Shown here: positions 45,087 through 53,408 of the stretch, piece after piece
How positions within the stretch are numbered: the first letter of the stretch is position 1
Layout of the letters: each line of letters opens with the position of its first letter
Origin: Rathayibacter sp. VKM Ac-2857
GTDB taxonomy: Bacteria; Actinomycetota; Actinomycetes; Actinomycetales; Microbacteriaceae
Length of the DNA stretch: 64,000 nt
Assembly (NCBI RefSeq): GCF_013205025.1
Contig: NZ_JABMLE010000001.1
Location: forward strand, 496,001-560,000
Direction: 5' to 3'
Translations under genes and position numbers: made by a program
Notes under the pieces: generated by a model
Seen by the model: the letters and a program-made list of their open reading frames with translations, nothing else
What the model was told of the DNA's origin: nothing
Database searches by the model: none

Positions 45087-46741
45087 ATCCGGTCCGGAGC
45101 AGTCACGCCGAGCAGCGAGAGCCCGTTGCGCAGGACCTGCGCGGTCGCGTCGTTCAGGCGCAGGCGGGTCGAGTGCACGGCCTCGATCGGGTCGTCACCC
45201 TGCGGGACCACGCGGCAGTTGTCGTACCAGCGGTGGTAGAGGCCGGCGATCTCCTCGAGGTAGCGGGCGACGCGGTGCGGCTCGCGCAGCTCCGCGGCCA
45301 GCGCGACGATCCGCGGGAACTCCTGCAGCCCGCCCAGCAGCGCCGACTCGCTCGGGTGCACCAGCGTCTCGGGGGCGAACGGCTCGCGCGGCACGCCCGA
45401 CGCCTCCGCCTTCGCCGCGACCTGGCGGGTGCGGGCGTGCGCGTACTGCACGTAGTAGACGGGGTTGTCGTTGCTGCGCTTGGTGAGCAGGTCGAGGTCG
45501 ATGTCGAGCGAGGAGTCGGCGGAGGAGCGCACGAGCGAGTAGCGCGCGGCGTCGACGCCCACGGCCTCGACCAGATCCTCCATCGTCACCACGGTGCCGG
45601 CGCGCTTGGACATCCGGACCGCCTGGCCGTCGCGGAGCAGGTTGACGAGCTGGCCGATCAGGATCTCGAGGTTGACGCCCGGGGTGTCGCCGAAGGCCGC
45701 GCACATCGCCATCATCCGGCCGATGTAGCCGTGGTGGTCGGCGCCGAGCATGATGATCGCCCGGTCGAAGCCGCGCTCGCGCTTGTCGAGGTAGTAGGCG
45801 AGGTCGCCCGCGATGTAGGCGGCCTCCCCGTCGCTCTTGATGATGACGCGGTCGCGGTCGTCGCCGAAGTCCGTGGTGCGCAGCCAGGTCGCACCGTCGG
45901 CTTCGAAGATGTGGCCGAGCTCGCGGAGGCGCTCGATCGCCCGCTCGACGGCGCGCGACTCGTGCAGCGAGTTCTCGTGGAAGTAGACGTCGAAGTCGAC
46001 GCCGAACTCGTGCAGGCTCTGCTTGATCTCGCCGAACATCAGGTCGACGCCGATCGAGCGGAAGGTCTCGTTCAGCTCGGCCTCGGGCAGCGCCGTGAGG
46101 TCGCCCGGGTAGGCGGCCACGACGCGGTCGGCGATGTCGGCGATGTAGGCGCCGCCGTAGCCGTCCTCGGGCGTCGGCTCACCGCGGTAGGCGGCCAGGA
46201 CGCTCCGGGTGAAGCGGTCGATCTGCGCCCCGTGGTCGTTGAAGTAGTACTCGCGGGTCACCTCCGCGCCCTGCGCGATCAGCACGCGGGCGAGGCTGTC
46301 GCCGACGGCGGCCCAGCGGGTGCCGCCGATGTGGATCGGGCCGGTGGGGTTGGCCGAGACGAACTCGAGGTTCATCTTCAGACCGGAGTAGACGGAGCCG
46401 GTGCCGTAGGCCCCGCCCGCCTCGACGATCGCGCCGGCGAGCGCGCCCGCGGCGGCGGCGTCGAGCCGCACGTTGAGGAATCCGGGGCCGGCGACCTCGA
46501 CCGAGGCCACGCCGTCGACCGCGCCCAGTCCCTCGGCGAGCTCGGTCGCGAGCTCGCGCGGGTTCGCGCCGGCCTTCTTCGCGATCTTCATCGCGATGTT
46601 CGAGGCCCAGTCGCCGTGGTCGCGGTTCTTCGGCCGCTCGAGCACGACGTCGCCGAGCGCGACCTCGGCGTCGCTCCCTCGTCGCTGCACGGCGTCGAGG
46701 ACGAGGGCGTGCAGGGAGGCGGCGAGCTGTTCGGGAGTCAC
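45083..46741 (-). CDS. argS: Arginyl-tRNA synthetase
   Basis: Class I synthetase charging tRNA-Arg. The 552-residue enzyme has the N-terminal tRNA D-loop domain, the HIGH-like signature in [33 protein letters not shown], the KMSK-like [15 protein letters not shown] and a C-terminal anticodon-binding domain ending [18 protein letters not shown] 46741 begins the conserved domain, without a clear strong ribosome-binding site. It is the first gene of a run with DUF2993 and lysA, as in other Actinobacteria. Confidence 0.97.
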   Translation of the reverse strand: MTPEQLAASLHALVLDAVQRRGSDAEVALGDVVLERPKNRDHGDWASNIAMKIAKKAGANPRELATELAEGLGAVDGVASVEVAGPGFLNVRLDAAAAGALAGAIVEAGGAYGTGSVYSGLKMNLEFVSANPTGPIHIGGTRWAAVGDSLARVLIAQGAEVTREYYFNDHGAQIDRFTRSVLAAYRGEPTPEDGYGGAYIADIADRVVAAYPGDLTALPEAELNETFRSIGVDLMFGEIKQSLHEFGVDFDVYFHENSLHESRAVERAIERLRELGHIFEADGATWLRTTDFGDDRDRVIIKSDGEAAYIAGDLAYYLDKRERGFDRAIIMLGADHHGYIGRMMAMCAAFGDTPGVNLEILIGQLVNLLRDGQAVRMSKRAGTVVTMEDLVEAVGVDAARYSLVRSSADSSLDIDLDLLTKRSNDNPVYYVQYAHARTRQVAAKAEASGVPREPFAPETLVHPSESALLGGLQEFPRIVALAAELREPHRVARYLEEIAGLYHRWYDNCRVVPQGDDPIEAVHSTRLRLNDATAQVLRNGLSLLGVTAPDRM

Positions 46742-46825
46742 GGGGCACGATTCTACCGGCCGCCCCGCCACCCCTTCCTTCCCGCCGATCGCCTCACCTC
46801 CCCCGCCGATCGAGCAGCCACCGCA

Positions 46826-46964
46826 GCATGCTGATCGAGTAGCCGGCGCAGCCGGCGAATCGAGCGGAGGGGGCGCCTCCGGCGCCACCGCGGGGCGGGG
46901 AAGAGACCGACGTCCTTGGGGTGGTGGGTCTCGATACGCCCCTTCGGGGCTACTCGACCAGCAT
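46826..46964. repeat. REP-like intergenic repeat cluster 2
   Basis: One diverged copy GCATGCTGATCGAGTAG-(CCGGCGCAGCCGG)-CGAATCGAG runs from 46826 to about 46863. An inverse copy, GGTCTCGATACG-(CCCCTTCGGGG)-CTACTCGACCAGCAT, runs from about 46927 to 46964. The two face each other with 63 bases between. Confidence 0.85.
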
Positions 46965-47052
46965 GTTCTGCGGGCGTCTCTTCCAAGTAGATCCACCCTC
47001 CCCAGAACCGCAGCCGCCAGGACCCATCCGCCCCCCGCCGCCTCGCGATTGC

Positions 47053-47058
47053 TAGGGT
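47053..47058 (+). promoter_or_regulatory. -10 box of a probable leaderless promoter
   Basis: TAGGGT, preceded by GC as in extended -10 boxes, ends seven bases before ATG 47066. This spacing places the transcription start at the A of the start codon and explains the lack of a ribosome-binding site. Confidence 0.55.
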
Positions 47059-47065
47059 GCAGCGC

Positions 47066-47590
47066 ATGCGCCGACCCGCCGCCCTCGCCCTCCTCGTCGC
47101 CGTCGGCGCCCTCGCCGGCTGCGCGCCGGGCGCGGAGCCGGTGCCGAGCGCGAGCGAGGCCGTCACCGGCACCCCGGTCGACATCGCCTGCGACGAGCTG
47201 ATCCCCGCCTCAGCGCTCACCGGGCTCTGGGCGGGCTTCACCCCGAGCGACGCCGTCGAGCCGACCGCGGTCTCCACCGAGATCGCCGGCTACCAGGGAC
47301 AGGTCTGCGGCTGGTCCGGGCCGGAGGGCGCGGACTTCCAGATCGCCGTCGCGCAGCTCGATCCCGCGATCATCGAAGCGCTGAAGAACGAGTTCTTCAC
47401 CACGAGCGCCGCGGTCCCCACCTACGGCCGGCCGCCCGAGATCGAGGGCTATTACGAGGTCGCGAACGGCCGCGGCGTGGCCGACGCCTTCATCGGCGAT
47501 TACTGGATCGAGGCGTCGAGCGCCTCGTTCGTCGAGCCGGGCGACCCCGAGCCGCTGGTCCGCGCGGCGCTGACCGCCCTTGGCGGCTGA
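47066..47590 (+). CDS. Predicted lipoprotein of unknown function
   Basis: A 174-residue lipoprotein. The signal [19 protein letters not shown] has an LAGC lipobox, so the mature protein begins at Cys and is anchored outside the membrane. The rest ([36 protein letters not shown]) has two cysteines spaced widely and a pattern resembling actinobacterial DUF3558-like lipoproteins, but I do not assign a family. ATG 47066 is chosen because of the leaderless promoter directly before it; an in-frame ATG at 47057 would place the -10 box inside the gene. The gene converges on the transglutaminase-like gene. Confidence 0.75.
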   Translation: MRRPAALALLVAVGALAGCAPGAEPVPSASEAVTGTPVDIACDELIPASALTGLWAGFTPSDAVEPTAVSTEIAGYQGQVCGWSGPEGADFQIAVAQLDPAIIEALKNEFFTTSAAVPTYGRPPEIEGYYEVANGRGVADAFIGDYWIEASSASFVEPGDPEPLVRAALTALGG

Positions 47591-47597
47591 CGCCCGC

Positions 47598-48392
47598 TCA
47601 GCCCAGGCGCACCGGCGACACGTGGTCGTCCTCGACGACCTCGTCGCAGGTCGCCTCGACGTTCATCGTCTCGAGCCGCAGGTCGGTGAGGTAGCTGCTG
47701 AGGAACGCCGTGTCGGCGGTGTCCCGGCCGGAGGAGATCCGCAGCATCGACGGCCGCGGAGCGAGCCGGGTCGCGTCGACCGCGTGCCAGGCCCCGTCGA
47801 CCCACGCCTCCGACACCGCGTGGAAGTCGCGCGGCTCGAGCCCCGGGGCGTAGACGGCGGTCACCCGCGCCGGGATGTCGAGCGCGCGCAGCAGCCCGAC
47901 GACGGTGTGCGCGAAGTCGCGGCAGACGCCCTGTCCGCTCTCGATCACCTGCGCCGCTCCCCCGGTCGCGACCGTGGAGCCGTAGACGTAGGAGAGGTGG
48001 CTGTGCACCCACTCCTCGACGGCGACGAGCGCCTCGAAGCCCCTGGCCCGCCCGAACTCGCGCCGGGCGATCCCGCCGAGAGCATCGGTCTCCGCGTAGC
48101 GGCTCGGCCGCAGGTACTCGACCAGCTCGAGCTCGCTCGGCTCGTCCGGCACGCCTCGCCCGGAGACGCGGCCGCGGTACTCCACCTGCATCGCGCCGGC
48201 GTTCGCCGCCACACGGTGCACGCGCGCACCGTGCCGCGCCGGGAACTCCCGCACCGGGACGGGCTCGCCGTCGAGAGTGACGGTGAAGGAGTCCTCGAAG
48301 TCGTCCCCCGTCGGCGTCGCCGCCATCAGGAAGATCAGGTCGGTCGGCCCGTTCAGACGCAGGCCCAGCGAGGCGGAGACGGTGCGCAGCAT
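47598..48392 (-). CDS. Transglutaminase-like (protease-fold) domain protein
   Basis: A 264-residue soluble protein of the bacterial transglutaminase-like superfamily. The N-terminal 120 residues are a beta-rich domain (RLNGPTDLIFLMAATPTGDD). The core carries the Cys-His-Asp triad: ESGQGVCRDFAHTVVGLLRA (Cys), GLEPRDFHAVSEAWVDG (His) and AWHAVDATRLAP (Asp). Many such proteins are peptidases, not cross-linking enzymes. ATG 48392 (LRTVSASLGLRL) begins the conserved region; an upstream frame would run through the tRNA. It is not in an operon. Its substrate is unknown. Confidence 0.85.
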   Translation of the reverse strand: MLRTVSASLGLRLNGPTDLIFLMAATPTGDDFEDSFTVTLDGEPVPVREFPARHGARVHRVAANAGAMQVEYRGRVSGRGVPDEPSELELVEYLRPSRYAETDALGGIARREFGRARGFEALVAVEEWVHSHLSYVYGSTVATGGAAQVIESGQGVCRDFAHTVVGLLRALDIPARVTAVYAPGLEPRDFHAVSEAWVDGAWHAVDATRLAPRPSMLRISSGRDTADTAFLSSYLTDLRLETMNVEATCDEVVEDDHVSPVRLG

Positions 48393-48454
48393 GCCTCCAT
48401 CGTGGCACGCCGAGACGGCCCGCCAGGGCGTCCGGCGACGCTCACCCCGGGTGC

Positions 48455-48460
48455 TAATGT
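48455..48460 (+). promoter_or_regulatory. Candidate -10 box of the tRNA-Arg gene
   Basis: TAATGT lies 15 bases before the first base of the mature tRNA, which allows a short 5' leader of about eight bases. The -35 region is poor. Confidence 0.35.
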
Positions 48461-48475
48461 TGTCAGGCACTCCTG

Positions 48476-48547
48476 GCCCCCATAGCTCAGGGGATAGAGC
48501 ACTGCCCTCCGGAGGCAGGGGCGAAGGTTCGAATCCTTCTGGGGGCA
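48476..48547 (+). tRNA. tRNA-Arg(CCG)
   Basis: A complete cloverleaf of 72 bases with the discriminator A. The acceptor stem GCCCCCA pairs with TGGGGGC; the D arm is GCTCAGGGGATAGAGC; the anticodon stem CTGCC pairs with GGCAG around the loop CTCCGGA, giving anticodon CCG (reads CGG arginine codons); the T arm carries GGTTCGAATCC. The CCA end is not encoded. It reads on the plus strand between the transglutaminase-like gene and the first micro zinc-ribbon gene. No integrase or att-like repeat is next to it. Confidence 0.97.
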
Positions 48548-48770
48548 CTCTTCACGCCGATCCGGCTGCCTCGAGCAGACCGACGCGGGCCGCGGGCTCC
48601 GGCACGACGCGATCGACTCCGGCTCGAACGCTCGAGCAGCGCTCCTTCGCTCGCCGACGGCCTCGAGCGCCGTGCCCGAGCCGCACGCACGCCGACCGAC
48701 GCCCTCGGAGCGCGACCGAGGTGCGGTACCGCGGGATTCGAGGGCGTCGCCCGTGCGCGAGAGCGGAGGA

Positions 48771-48887
48771 TCAGTCGTCGTCGTTCGCGCAGTCCCGCGA
48801 GCAGTACGGATCGGCGACCCGCGACGGGCGACGTCGGCAGGCGTCGCAGCGGCGGGCGCGCAGGAAGGAGCGGATCAGGGTCGTCAT
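48771..48887 (-). CDS. Micro zinc-ribbon protein 1 (38 residues)
   Basis: A 38-residue frame from ATG 48887 to TGA 48771, too short for common gene-finding cut-offs. It reads MTTLIRSFLRARRCDACRRR, then a segment ending DPYCSRDCANDDD. Four cysteines follow CX2C-X11-CX3C, as in treble-clef or zinc-ribbon knuckles such as YacG or DUF2256, with a strongly basic first half and an acidic DDD tail. GAAGG lies about seven bases before the ATG. A second gene at 50085 has exactly the same cysteine spacing and tail, which is the main support for real coding. Function is unknown; nucleic-acid or protein binding is likely. Confidence 0.7.
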   Translation of the reverse strand: MTTLIRSFLRARRCDACRRRPSRVADPYCSRDCANDDD

Positions 48888-49060
48888 GGTGAGCCTTCGG
48901 GTACGACACCGCGACCGCCGTGAGGCTGCGGGATTCGGGTTCCACAGGTCGCTCGGGAGGTGTCCCGACGGATCCTATGGTCCGTCTCCGCCTCGAGCAA
49001 GAGACCCGCCGAGGCTCCCGGCCGTTCCGCACCTCCGCGCCTCCGGCGCTCCGAGCCGGC

Positions 49061-49849
49061 TCACCGGGCGACGACGATCTCCCCCAGATCGGCCGCCAGC
49101 TCCTGTGCCATGTGGTCGTACCCCGCCGTGTTCGGGTGGCCGACCTCGATGTTGACCCACTCGGACTGCGACGTCGTGGGGAACCAGCGCTCGTAGAGCG
49201 GGCTGATGAACGCGATGCGGTGGTCGCGCGCGTACTCCTGGAGCACGGCGTTGACGTAGCGCTTGTTGGCGTTCGAGTTCGTCGAGACCGACACGGGGCC
49301 GAGCATGACGAGCTGCGCCGACGGGAACCGCTCCCGCAGCGCCGTCACGGTGGCGTCGACCGCATCGGGCAGCCCGGCGTTCTCGACGTTCTGGTCGTTC
49401 GAGCCGCCCTGGAGGATCACGAGCTGGAACTCGTCCCCGTAGCTCAGCCTCTCGATGCGCTGCAGGAAGGTGCCCTGGCCGTCGTTGCCCGCCTTGATGT
49501 AGCCCGTCGACCCGACTCCCTCGACCGCGATGTCCCAGCCGGGGAGGTATCGGGGCAGGACGCGCGCGAAGCCGTCCGTCTCCGGTTCGGCTGCACCGAA
49601 GCCCGCGGTGTAGGAGTCGCCGAAGACGAGTACACGGGGCTGCGCCGGCAGCGCGATCGGGTCCGGCGTGGGCACCGGTGTCGCCGTGGTCGGCGAGAAC
49701 GTCGCACTCGCCGGGATCTCGACGGCCGCCCGGTCGTCCGGCAGGAGGAACACGAGCAGCGTCCCGGTGACGGCGAGTGCGGCGACGACGGTCACGACCC
49801 GCACCGTCGTGCTCCGCCAGGCCGATGACAGCACTTCGAGACGCCTCAC
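49061..49849 (-). CDS. SGNH/GDSL-family hydrolase, membrane-anchored
   Basis: A 262-residue protein with one N-terminal membrane segment (VVTVVAALAVTGTLLVFLLP), a Thr/Pro-rich spacer to about residue 68, and an extracytoplasmic SGNH domain. Block I is RVLVFGDSYTAGFGAA with the catalytic serine; the block II glycine is in GVGSTGYIKAGND; block III is VILQGGSNDQNVENAG with the asparagine; block V is VGHPNTAGYDHMAQ with the aspartate/histidine region. Such enzymes remove acyl groups from lipids, peptidoglycan or polysaccharides. The GDSYT and GSND motifs leave no doubt about the family. The gene stands alone between the two micro zinc-ribbon genes on the same strand. Confidence 0.9.
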   Translation of the reverse strand: MRRLEVLSSAWRSTTVRVVTVVAALAVTGTLLVFLLPDDRAAVEIPASATFSPTTATPVPTPDPIALPAQPRVLVFGDSYTAGFGAAEPETDGFARVLPRYLPGWDIAVEGVGSTGYIKAGNDGQGTFLQRIERLSYGDEFQLVILQGGSNDQNVENAGLPDAVDATVTALRERFPSAQLVMLGPVSVSTNSNANKRYVNAVLQEYARDHRIAFISPLYERWFPTTSQSEWVNIEVGHPNTAGYDHMAQELAADLGEIVVAR

Positions 49850-50084
49850 GATGATCCCCCCCGGTCGACTGAGCGAGAGGCTAACCGAGGAGCGCGCCCG
49901 GAGCAGAGCCCCCGAAGGTGTGGCGCGTCCTCACGGACGTCCCGGGACCCGCCGATCCGGGCCACCGGGTCGCCGAGCACCGCCTCGCGTGTCGGGAATC
50001 GCCGTTCCGCGGGCGGGGATCGCCCGTCCTGCTCGGCTGCATCCGCGGTCCAGGACACGACCGGAGGACGAGCAGCCGAGCGAC

Positions 50085-50225
50085 TCAGTCGTCGTCCTGA
50101 GCGCAGCGCTCGGAGCAGTAGGGGTCGAGTGCGCGCCGGGGGACGAGTCCGCACGCTGCGCAGAGGGGACGACGACGTCGGGGCACGAACGATCGAAGAC
50201 GTTCAGCCAAGCGTTTCGGGGTCAC
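50085..50225 (-). CDS. Micro zinc-ribbon protein 2 (46 residues)
   Basis: A 46-residue frame from GTG 50225 to TGA 50085. It begins MTPKRLAERLRSFVPRRRRP, continues LCAACGLVPRRAL and ends DPYCSERCAQDDD. The cysteines follow CX2C-X11-CX3C, identical to the 38-residue gene at 48771; DPYCS, the second cysteine pair and the DDD end are also shared. AAAGGCGG lies about seven bases before the GTG. The two genes flank the SGNH hydrolase on the same strand and are probably paralogs. A start further downstream is possible. Function is unknown. Confidence 0.68.
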   Translation of the reverse strand: MTPKRLAERLRSFVPRRRRPLCAACGLVPRRALDPYCSERCAQDDD

Positions 50226-50533
50226 GAGAACCGCCTTTTCGTTGACGTCGCGAGCAACCGGGCAGGAATCCGGACCGCGCTTCGGGTGCGCGGACGCTCG
50301 CCGGGAGACGTCGTGTCCTATTCGTACCCCCGTGCAGCTCGGATTGGTACCGGATGGGCCGTGAAACAGGCACTATCACCCGATTCCGTTCCGGTTCGGA
50401 GTCTCTGGGGACACGCTGTCCCGTTCCAGGAGCGCCACGTCCGCAGAGGCGGACCCCGATCGACAGGGGTTCCCGCGCCGAAACGCGCTCGGCGCACACG
50501 GCGTTCCTGAGAGCGGCGTCGTAGGGTGAGCGC
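50226..50533. other. Divergent intergenic region before the two-component system
   Basis: A 308-base gap between the second micro zinc-ribbon gene (minus) and the response-regulator gene (plus). The last 12 bases hold the TAGGGT box. The first 150 bases are AT-richer than the flanks. No further gene is recognised. Confidence 0.45.
50522..50527 (+). promoter_or_regulatory. -10 box of a probable leaderless promoter
   Basis: TAGGGT ends six bases before the GTG start at 50534, matching the boxes at 10873, 47053 and 62342. No ribosome-binding site precedes the response-regulator start, which fits a leaderless transcript. Confidence 0.5.
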
Positions 50534-51208
50534 GTGAAGATCCTTGTCGTCGAAGACGATCCAGCCATGGGCGAAGCGCTCGTGGGCGGCCTTGAAGACG
50601 CCGGCTACGAAGCCGAGCTGACGACGAACGGCATCGACGCGCTCGTCGCGTTCAGCAACGCGGAGTTCTCGGCCGCCATCGTCGACGTCATGCTCCCCGC
50701 GATGTCGGGCTTCGAGATCTGCCGGCGCATCCGCGAGCTCGGCCGTTCCACGCCGATCCTGCTGCTGACGGCGCGCGACTCGGTCGAGGACCGCGTCTTC
50801 GGCCTCGACGCCGGTGCCGACGACTACCTGACGAAGCCGTTCGCGTTCACCGAGCTCAACGCGCGGCTGCGGGCACTGCTGCGGCGCAGCCCGTCGCTGA
50901 TGTCCACCTCGATCGAGGTCGGCCGCATCACCGTGGACGGATCGAGCATCCGCCGCACCGCCGACAACACGCGCATCCACGTCAGCCCGAAGGAGCTCGA
51001 GCTGCTGAAGCTCCTGATCTCGCCGGTCGGCTCGGTGGTCACCCGCCAGCGCATCCTCTCCGAGATCTGGGGCGGCGGCGAGATCGTCGACAACAACATC
51101 GTCGACCAGTACGTCAGCTACCTTCGCAAGAAGCTGCCCGCCGAGGACACCGGCGTCAGCATCGTGACGGTGCGCGGCAAGGGCTACTTCCTCCGTCCGG
51201 TCGAGTAG
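50534..51208 (+). CDS. OmpR/PhoB-family response regulator
   Basis: A 224-residue two-component response regulator. The receiver domain has ILVVEDDPAMGEALVGGLED with the acidic pocket, IVDVMLPAMSGFEICRRIRE with the phosphoacceptor aspartate, LLLTARDSVEDRVFGLDAGA and DDYLTKPFAFTELNARLRAL with the conserved lysine. The C-terminal winged helix shows ELLKLLISPVGSVVTRQRIL and IVTVRGKGYFLRPVE. It should bind DNA as a dimer and act with the kinase gene four bases downstream. The signal and regulon cannot be read from the sequence. Confidence 0.96.
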   Translation: MKILVVEDDPAMGEALVGGLEDAGYEAELTTNGIDALVAFSNAEFSAAIVDVMLPAMSGFEICRRIRELGRSTPILLLTARDSVEDRVFGLDAGADDYLTKPFAFTELNARLRALLRRSPSLMSTSIEVGRITVDGSSIRRTADNTRIHVSPKELELLKLLISPVGSVVTRQRILSEIWGGGEIVDNNIVDQYVSYLRKKLPAEDTGVSIVTVRGKGYFLRPVE

Positions 51209-51212
51209 CCGC

Positions 51213-52646
51213 GTGGCCGCCTCGAGCCCGCTCGCCGCGGCGCGCGCTGCGACGCGGCGCTCGGGAGCGCTGTCGATCCGCGCCAGGATCACGATCGGCT
51301 CGGTCGCCGTCGCGACCGTGCTCTTCGCCCTGGCCGCGATGCTCTTCTACCAGGTCGTCACCGGCATCGTGGAGCGCAGCGAGCGGACGATCCTCGTCTC
51401 GATCGAGGACGAGATCCGCCGGGACATCGCTGCCGGCGACGTCCCGCGGGTCCAAGACTCCTCCACCGGGCAGCTCTACCTCGCGATCACCCCGGACGGC
51501 GCGGTCGACGCGACGACCATGCCGACGGAGGTGCGCCGCTCGGTGCAGGCGGAGCTGCGCGACCGAGCGGCCGACGCGGTGCCGCGCTACACCGAGGTCG
51601 CCACCGCGACCACGCGCTACCTGGTGCGCATCACCGCCGTGGACGGCGAGGACGGCACCTGGAGCGTCGCCACCGCCCGCGATCAGGCGGCCTCGCAGCT
51701 CGTGCTCGACGACTTCGCGCACGTGCTCGTGTACGCCGCGATCTTCCTCGTCGTGACCTTCGGGCTCGCGTCCTGGATCCTCACCGGAGCGGCTCTGGCG
51801 CCCGTCCGGCGGATGCGCGCCCGCGCCGACCAGATCGCCGCCGACCCCACTCCCGGCGATCAGCTGCCGGTGGTCGGCACCCGCGACGAGATCGACGAGC
51901 TCGCCGAGACGCTGAACGCGTTCCTCTCCAAGCAGTCGGCCTCCCTCGCGCGGGAGAAGCAGATGGTCTCGGACGCCAGCCACGAGCTGCGCACGCCGCT
52001 CGCCGCGCTCTCGGCCCAGCTCGAGATCGCGCACCACCGCGTCGAGGACCCGGTCGCCGTCGATCGCGTCATCCTCGACGCGCAGAAGAGCGTGGATCGC
52101 CTGGTCCGGCTCGCCTCCGCCCTGCTGGACATCTCCCGGATCGAGAGCCGCTCCGCCCGGCCGACCTCGCCGTTCGCCGAGCTGGTCGACGAGCTGGTCG
52201 GCGCGGTCGACCGCACCCGGCTGCTCGCGGCGGAGTCGGGCGTCGAGATCGACTACGAGATCGACGAGCGCGAGCCCGCGCGACTGTACGCCGTCGCCTC
52301 GCAGGACTTCGGCCGGGTGATCGACAACCTCGTCCGCAACGCGATCCAGGCGATCGGCCGCGGCGGCACGATCGTCGCGGCGCTCGCGCAGAAGGACGGC
52401 CGGCTGCTGCTGACGGTCTCCGACGACGGCCCCGGCATGCCGGCGGAGTTCATCCCCGTCGCCTTCGACCGGTTCTCGCGCCCCGACGACTCGCGCACCA
52501 CCGCCTCGGGCGGCAGCGGCCTGGGGCTCGCCCTGGTGCACACCACGGTGCTCTCCGGCGGCGGCACCGTCGCGCTGTCCAACCGGGAGCCGCACGGGCT
52601 CGCGGTCGACATCGTGCTGCCGCCGGTCGGGTCCGCGGCCCGCTGA
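51213..52646 (+). CDS. Two-component sensor histidine kinase
   Basis: A 477-residue membrane kinase. Two membrane segments (residues about 26-50, ITIGSVAVATVLFALAAMLF, and about 170-195, VLVYAAIFLVVTFGLASWIL) enclose an outer sensor domain of about 120 residues. A HAMP linker follows (APVRRMRARADQIAADPTPG), then the HisKA helix with SDASHELRTPLAALSAQLEI (phospho-histidine) and the ATP-binding domain with VIDNLVRNAIQAI (N box), LTVSDDGPGMP (G1) and ASGGSGLGLALVHTTV (G2). The GTG start is four bases after the response-regulator stop, so the genes form one operon. Confidence 0.95.
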   Translation: MAASSPLAAARAATRRSGALSIRARITIGSVAVATVLFALAAMLFYQVVTGIVERSERTILVSIEDEIRRDIAAGDVPRVQDSSTGQLYLAITPDGAVDATTMPTEVRRSVQAELRDRAADAVPRYTEVATATTRYLVRITAVDGEDGTWSVATARDQAASQLVLDDFAHVLVYAAIFLVVTFGLASWILTGAALAPVRRMRARADQIAADPTPGDQLPVVGTRDEIDELAETLNAFLSKQSASLAREKQMVSDASHELRTPLAALSAQLEIAHHRVEDPVAVDRVILDAQKSVDRLVRLASALLDISRIESRSARPTSPFAELVDELVGAVDRTRLLAAESGVEIDYEIDEREPARLYAVASQDFGRVIDNLVRNAIQAIGRGGTIVAALAQKDGRLLLTVSDDGPGMPAEFIPVAFDRFSRPDDSRTTASGGSGLGLALVHTTVLSGGGTVALSNREPHGLAVDIVLPPVGSAAR

Positions 52647-52675
52647 CGACGCGGCCGGCTCCCCCGGCATGATGA

Positions 52676-52703
52676 AGGCCCCCGGACTGCTCCGGGGGCC
52701 TTC
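52676..52703. terminator. Hairpin terminator between the convergent kinase and stress-type genes
   Basis: A perfect 12-base-pair stem (AAGGCCCCCGGA with its complement) around a CTGC loop, 30 bases after the kinase stop. The A-rich and T-rich ends of the stem let it work in both directions between the convergent genes. Confidence 0.8.
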
Positions 52704-52710
52704 GGGACGA

Positions 52711-53280
52711 TCAGCGCCGTTCGTCCTCGGGACGGATCGGCACGGGCTCGGCGTTCGCGGGCGGCGGGGACCAGACCGGCGCCTCGGACTCCGCGGGGGT
52801 GCCGTCGAGCAGGTTGCGCGCGCGGTTCACCACCTCCGGGTCGACGAGGACCGAGTAGCTCGTGGCGATGACCTGCATCGTCGAGGTGAAGTCGCGGCGG
52901 CGACGGTTGACCGCGTAGGACGCGAGGCCGAAGAGCATGCCGAAGCCGGCACCGAGCAGGACGGCCGCGATCAGGAAGGAGAACTCGGTGGTCGGCGAGA
53001 AGATGATCAGCAGCAGACCGAGGAAGACACCGAGCCACGCGCCGGAGGCGGCTCCGGCGAGCGCGACGCGGCCCCAGGTCAGCTTGCCGGTGACGCGCTC
53101 GACGCTCTTGAGCTCGTTGCCGATGATCGCCAGCTGCTTGACCGGGAAGTCGGCCCGCGCGAGGACGTCGACGGCCTTCTGCGCTTTCTCGTAGGTGTCG
53201 AAGGTGGCGAGGATCTCGCCGCGCGGGATCGTCGGGGAGGCGGCGCCCCGGCGGTTGTTCATGGGCATCTGCTGAGTCAC
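52711..53280 (-). CDS. YflT/general stress protein 17M-like membrane protein
   Basis: A 189-residue protein. Residues about 20-65 (GEILATFDTYEKAQKAVDVL, then ADFPVKQLAIIGNELKSVE) resemble the general stress protein 17M/YflT domain. Two glycine-rich membrane segments follow (GRVALAGAASGAWLGVFLGL and FLIAAVLLGAGFGMLFGLAS), and the cytoplasmic tail is Pro/Glu-rich. Such proteins are common in Actinobacteria but have no established activity. The gene converges on the histidine kinase gene with the hairpin terminator between. The start at ATG 53280 is likely, with a second ATG a few codons later. Confidence 0.78.
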   Translation of the reverse strand: MTQQMPMNNRRGAASPTIPRGEILATFDTYEKAQKAVDVLARADFPVKQLAIIGNELKSVERVTGKLTWGRVALAGAASGAWLGVFLGLLLIIFSPTTEFSFLIAAVLLGAGFGMLFGLASYAVNRRRRDFTSTMQVIATSYSVLVDPEVVNRARNLLDGTPAESEAPVWSPPPANAEPVPIRPEDERR

Positions 53281-53408
53281 CCGCTCAGACTGTCACAGCC
53301 GACTTGGAGCCTTCTGGGCGCGGATCGAGAGGTTCCCGAGCACGAGCAGGGAGCCGATGGGCTCCGCGCTCGGCTTCCGCGAGGGCGGCCGGGTCTAGGT
53401 TGGTAGCC

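Larger units (their letters stand above)
46742..47065. other. Divergent intergenic region with REP-like repeats
   Basis: A 324-base gap between the divergent argS and lipoprotein genes. It holds two REP-like copies (46826-46964) and, at its right end, the leaderless promoter of the lipoprotein. Remaining sequence is Cys/Arg-codon-like junk with no recognisable gene. Confidence 0.6.

Noticed and set aside
48476-48547. tRNA-Arg as integration site of a mobile element.
   Set aside because: No integrase, no duplicated tRNA end and no foreign genes lie next to it. The polysaccharide block is more than 14 kb away.
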